A DNA stretch of 64,000 nucleotides, taken from contig CAHJWM010000029.1 in NCBI GenBank assembly GCA_903642325.1, forward strand, positions 1 through 64,000. Direction: 5' to 3'. The DNA comes from Myxococcales bacterium (GTDB taxonomy: Bacteria; Myxococcota_A; Polyangia; Polyangiales; Polyangiaceae). The notes beneath the pieces were generated by a model. That model did no database searches. It was not told the origin of the DNA and was given only the letters and a program-made list of their open reading frames with translations. A program made the position numbers and the translations under genes. Each line of letters begins with the position of its first letter. Position 1 is the stretch's first letter. Below are positions 63,057 to 64,000 of the stretch, in pieces.

Positions 63057-63794
63057 ATGACGCCAGGACGTTGCTCGATCGAGGTCTTCGATTCTTTCGC
63101 GCTGCGCAGCTCGACGCGGCTCCGCCTGTTGCTGATCTTACCGCTTGCGCTCGGCTGCGCGCGCGCGGTGTACGATGCGCCAGGGGACGATGCGCGGGAC
63201 AGCGCGGATGACAACGCCAGCGGCGCGCCCGCCGGCGGCGCGACGAGCACGTTTCACGCGAGCCTGCCCGCCGTCGCAGACGCAACTGCCACCAGCGCCG
63301 GAGCAGCGGGCACAGCAGGAGCAACAGCAGCGGGCACAGCCGGCGCAGCAGCAGCGGGAGCACCGGGAGCAGCGGCGGGCACAGCGGGAGCGGCAGGCAC
63401 AGCGGGAGCGTCGGGCACAGCGGGAGCAGCGGCGGGCGCAGCGGGAGCCACCGATTCGCCGAGCGCATCCGGTGGAATGAGTGCGGGTAGCGCCCAGGAG
63501 GGCCAAGCGGGAACCGGGGGCACGGCCGTCACGGGTGGCGGGGGCATGACCGCCGACAGCGGCGGATCAGGTAGCGCTGGCTCAGCCAATGGAGGCACCA
63601 GCACCGGCTGCACGGGCGTGCCAATGTGGATGCTGACGACGTACAGCGCGGGCGCCCGCGTGCAGAGCGGCAACAACATTTATCAATGCAAGACCTTTCC
63701 GCAGACCGGCTGGTGCGGCAAGAGCGACGCGTATGCGCCAACGTCTGGCCGCGCATGGGCCGACGCGTGGGACCTCGTTGGGCCCTGCCCGTAG
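63057..63794 (+). CDS. exported Ala/Gly-rich protein with C-terminal chitin-binding-like (CBM5/12) domain
   Basis: The ~245-residue protein begins with a signal-like segment (LRLLLILPLALGCARA; possible lipobox Cys). It then has ~165 residues rich in Ala, Gly, Thr and Ser made by an imperfect tandem repeat. The last ~55 residues look like a type 3 chitin-binding module: MWMLTTYSAGARVQSGNNIY, then CKTFPQTGWCGKSDAY, PTSGRAWADAW and LVGPC, with the typical Tyr, Trp and Cys spacing. No catalytic domain is present. It may be a surface protein that binds polysaccharide. An upstream ATG at 63000 is possible. It is convergent with glyA. Confidence 0.75.
   Translation: MTPGRCSIEVFDSFALRSSTRLRLLLILPLALGCARAVYDAPGDDARDSADDNASGAPAGGATSTFHASLPAVADATATSAGAAGTAGATAAGTAGAAAAGAPGAAAGTAGAAGTAGASGTAGAAAGAAGATDSPSASGGMSAGSAQEGQAGTGGTAVTGGGGMTADSGGSGSAGSANGGTSTGCTGVPMWMLTTYSAGARVQSGNNIYQCKTFPQTGWCGKSDAYAPTSGRAWADAWDLVGPCP
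63296..63450 (+). repeat. imperfect tandem repeat encoding Ala/Gly-rich linker
   Basis: Copies of a unit close to AGCGGGCACAGC plus GGAGC recur about every 15-18 bases across the linker of the exported protein. It is a coding low-complexity repeat and may be variable in length between strains. Confidence 0.7.
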
Positions 63795-63798
63795 CGAA

Positions 63799-64000
63799 TC
63801 AGACGGCGATGCCCGGAGGCGGAAAGCCGAGGCACAGCTCTTTGACCTGAGCGGCCACGCTCTCGATCAATTTGACGTCGTCGGGCGCACTCACCACTTG
63901 GGCCATGACGTCGGCCAATTTCAACATCTCATCCTTACCCATGCCGCGTGAAGTGATGGACGGCGTGCCGATACGGAAGCCGGAAGGATCGAAGGGTTTG
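63799..64000 (-). CDS. glyA: serine hydroxymethyltransferase, 3' end only
   Basis: The minus-strand frame ends with a TGA at 63799-63801 and runs off the window. It encodes the C-terminal ~66 residues with the family segment FRIGTPSITSRGM followed by a helix (VKLIESVAAQVKELCLGFPP). This enzyme transfers a one-carbon unit between serine and glycine. Identification rests on this tail only. It is convergent with the exported-protein gene, 4 bases apart. Confidence 0.85.
   Translation of the reverse strand, partial: KPFDPSGFRIGTPSITSRGMGKDEMLKLADVMAQVVSAPDDVKLIESVAAQVKELCLGFPPPGIAV

Noticed and set aside
63296-63450. CRISPR-like array
   Set aside because: The repeats are short, imperfect, directly adjacent without spacers, and in frame within a coding sequence.

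Overview
The window is GC-rich chromosomal DNA from a Gram-negative, aerobic bacterium, most likely a myxobacterium (Myxococcota). This is inferred from several signs. There is a sigma-54 activator with an FHA domain and many small lipoproteins with Ala/Pro/Ser-rich linkers. The site in front of lexA fits the published Myxococcus xanthus LexA motif. Several small proteins resemble families I recall mainly from myxobacteria. I see no transposase, integrase, phage gene, CRISPR array, rRNA or tRNA, so this is core chromosome rather than an island.

Layout. 1-4.3 kb: end of a TonB-like protein, a cyclic-nucleotide-binding protein, lexA, and an exported Cys-rich barrel protein. 4.3-8.8 kb (minus): family 4 uracil-DNA glycosylase, trxB, a membrane sensor and an exported cupredoxin-like protein. 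9.3-14.1 kb: an orphan PglZ-type phosphatase-superfamily protein, an FHA-GAF-sigma54 activator and gpsA. 14.1-19.6 kb: lipoproteins, a long signal peptidase I, heme A synthase ctaA and small membrane proteins. 19.6-26 kb: a GH63-like glucosidase operon and an M16 peptidase pair. 26.7-30 kb: a two-gene histidine kinase system whose first protein lacks an ATPase domain. 30.4-34.3 kb (minus): ECF sigma/anti-sigma operon, then an HtrA-type lipoprotein protease translationally coupled to two small proteins. 34.4-37.2 kb: FKBP/SlyD-like isomerase and an aconitase-superfamily protein with its swivel domain first. 37.3-42.6 kb: FGE-like lipoprotein, YebC-family regulator, a small kinase, an alpha/beta hydrolase, a ribbon-helix-helix protein and an S41 C-terminal processing protease. 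42.7-48.9 kb: acnA-sdhC-sdhA-sdhB. 49-54 kb: glpA-glpB plus a membrane protein and an alpha/alpha-toroid protein. 54.1-58.3 kb: small exported proteins, pgpA, a second FGE-like lipoprotein and a metallophosphoesterase. 58.4-64 kb: acyl-CoA desaturase, purE-purK, a SCO-type copper chaperone, small conserved proteins, a lipoprotein with a chitin-binding-like tail, and the 3' end of glyA.

How the genes fit together. The set supports aerobic respiration (acnA-sdhCAB, ctaA, SCO), glycerol-3-phosphate and phospholipid metabolism (gpsA, glpAB, pgpA, desaturase), purine and one-carbon metabolism (purEK, glyA), envelope protein quality control (lepB, HtrA, S41 and M16 peptidases) and signalling. Genes are packed very tightly: GTGA/ATGA overlaps inside operons are common, and several convergent pairs have touching or overlapping stop codons.

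No confirmed new system is visible. The best candidates for something undescribed are the orphan PglZ protein with a degenerate P-loop, the split histidine-kinase pair, the swivel-first aconitase-type fusion with its small partner, and the glpAB-membrane-toroid operon. All functional calls rest on motif recognition by eye; no database search was run.
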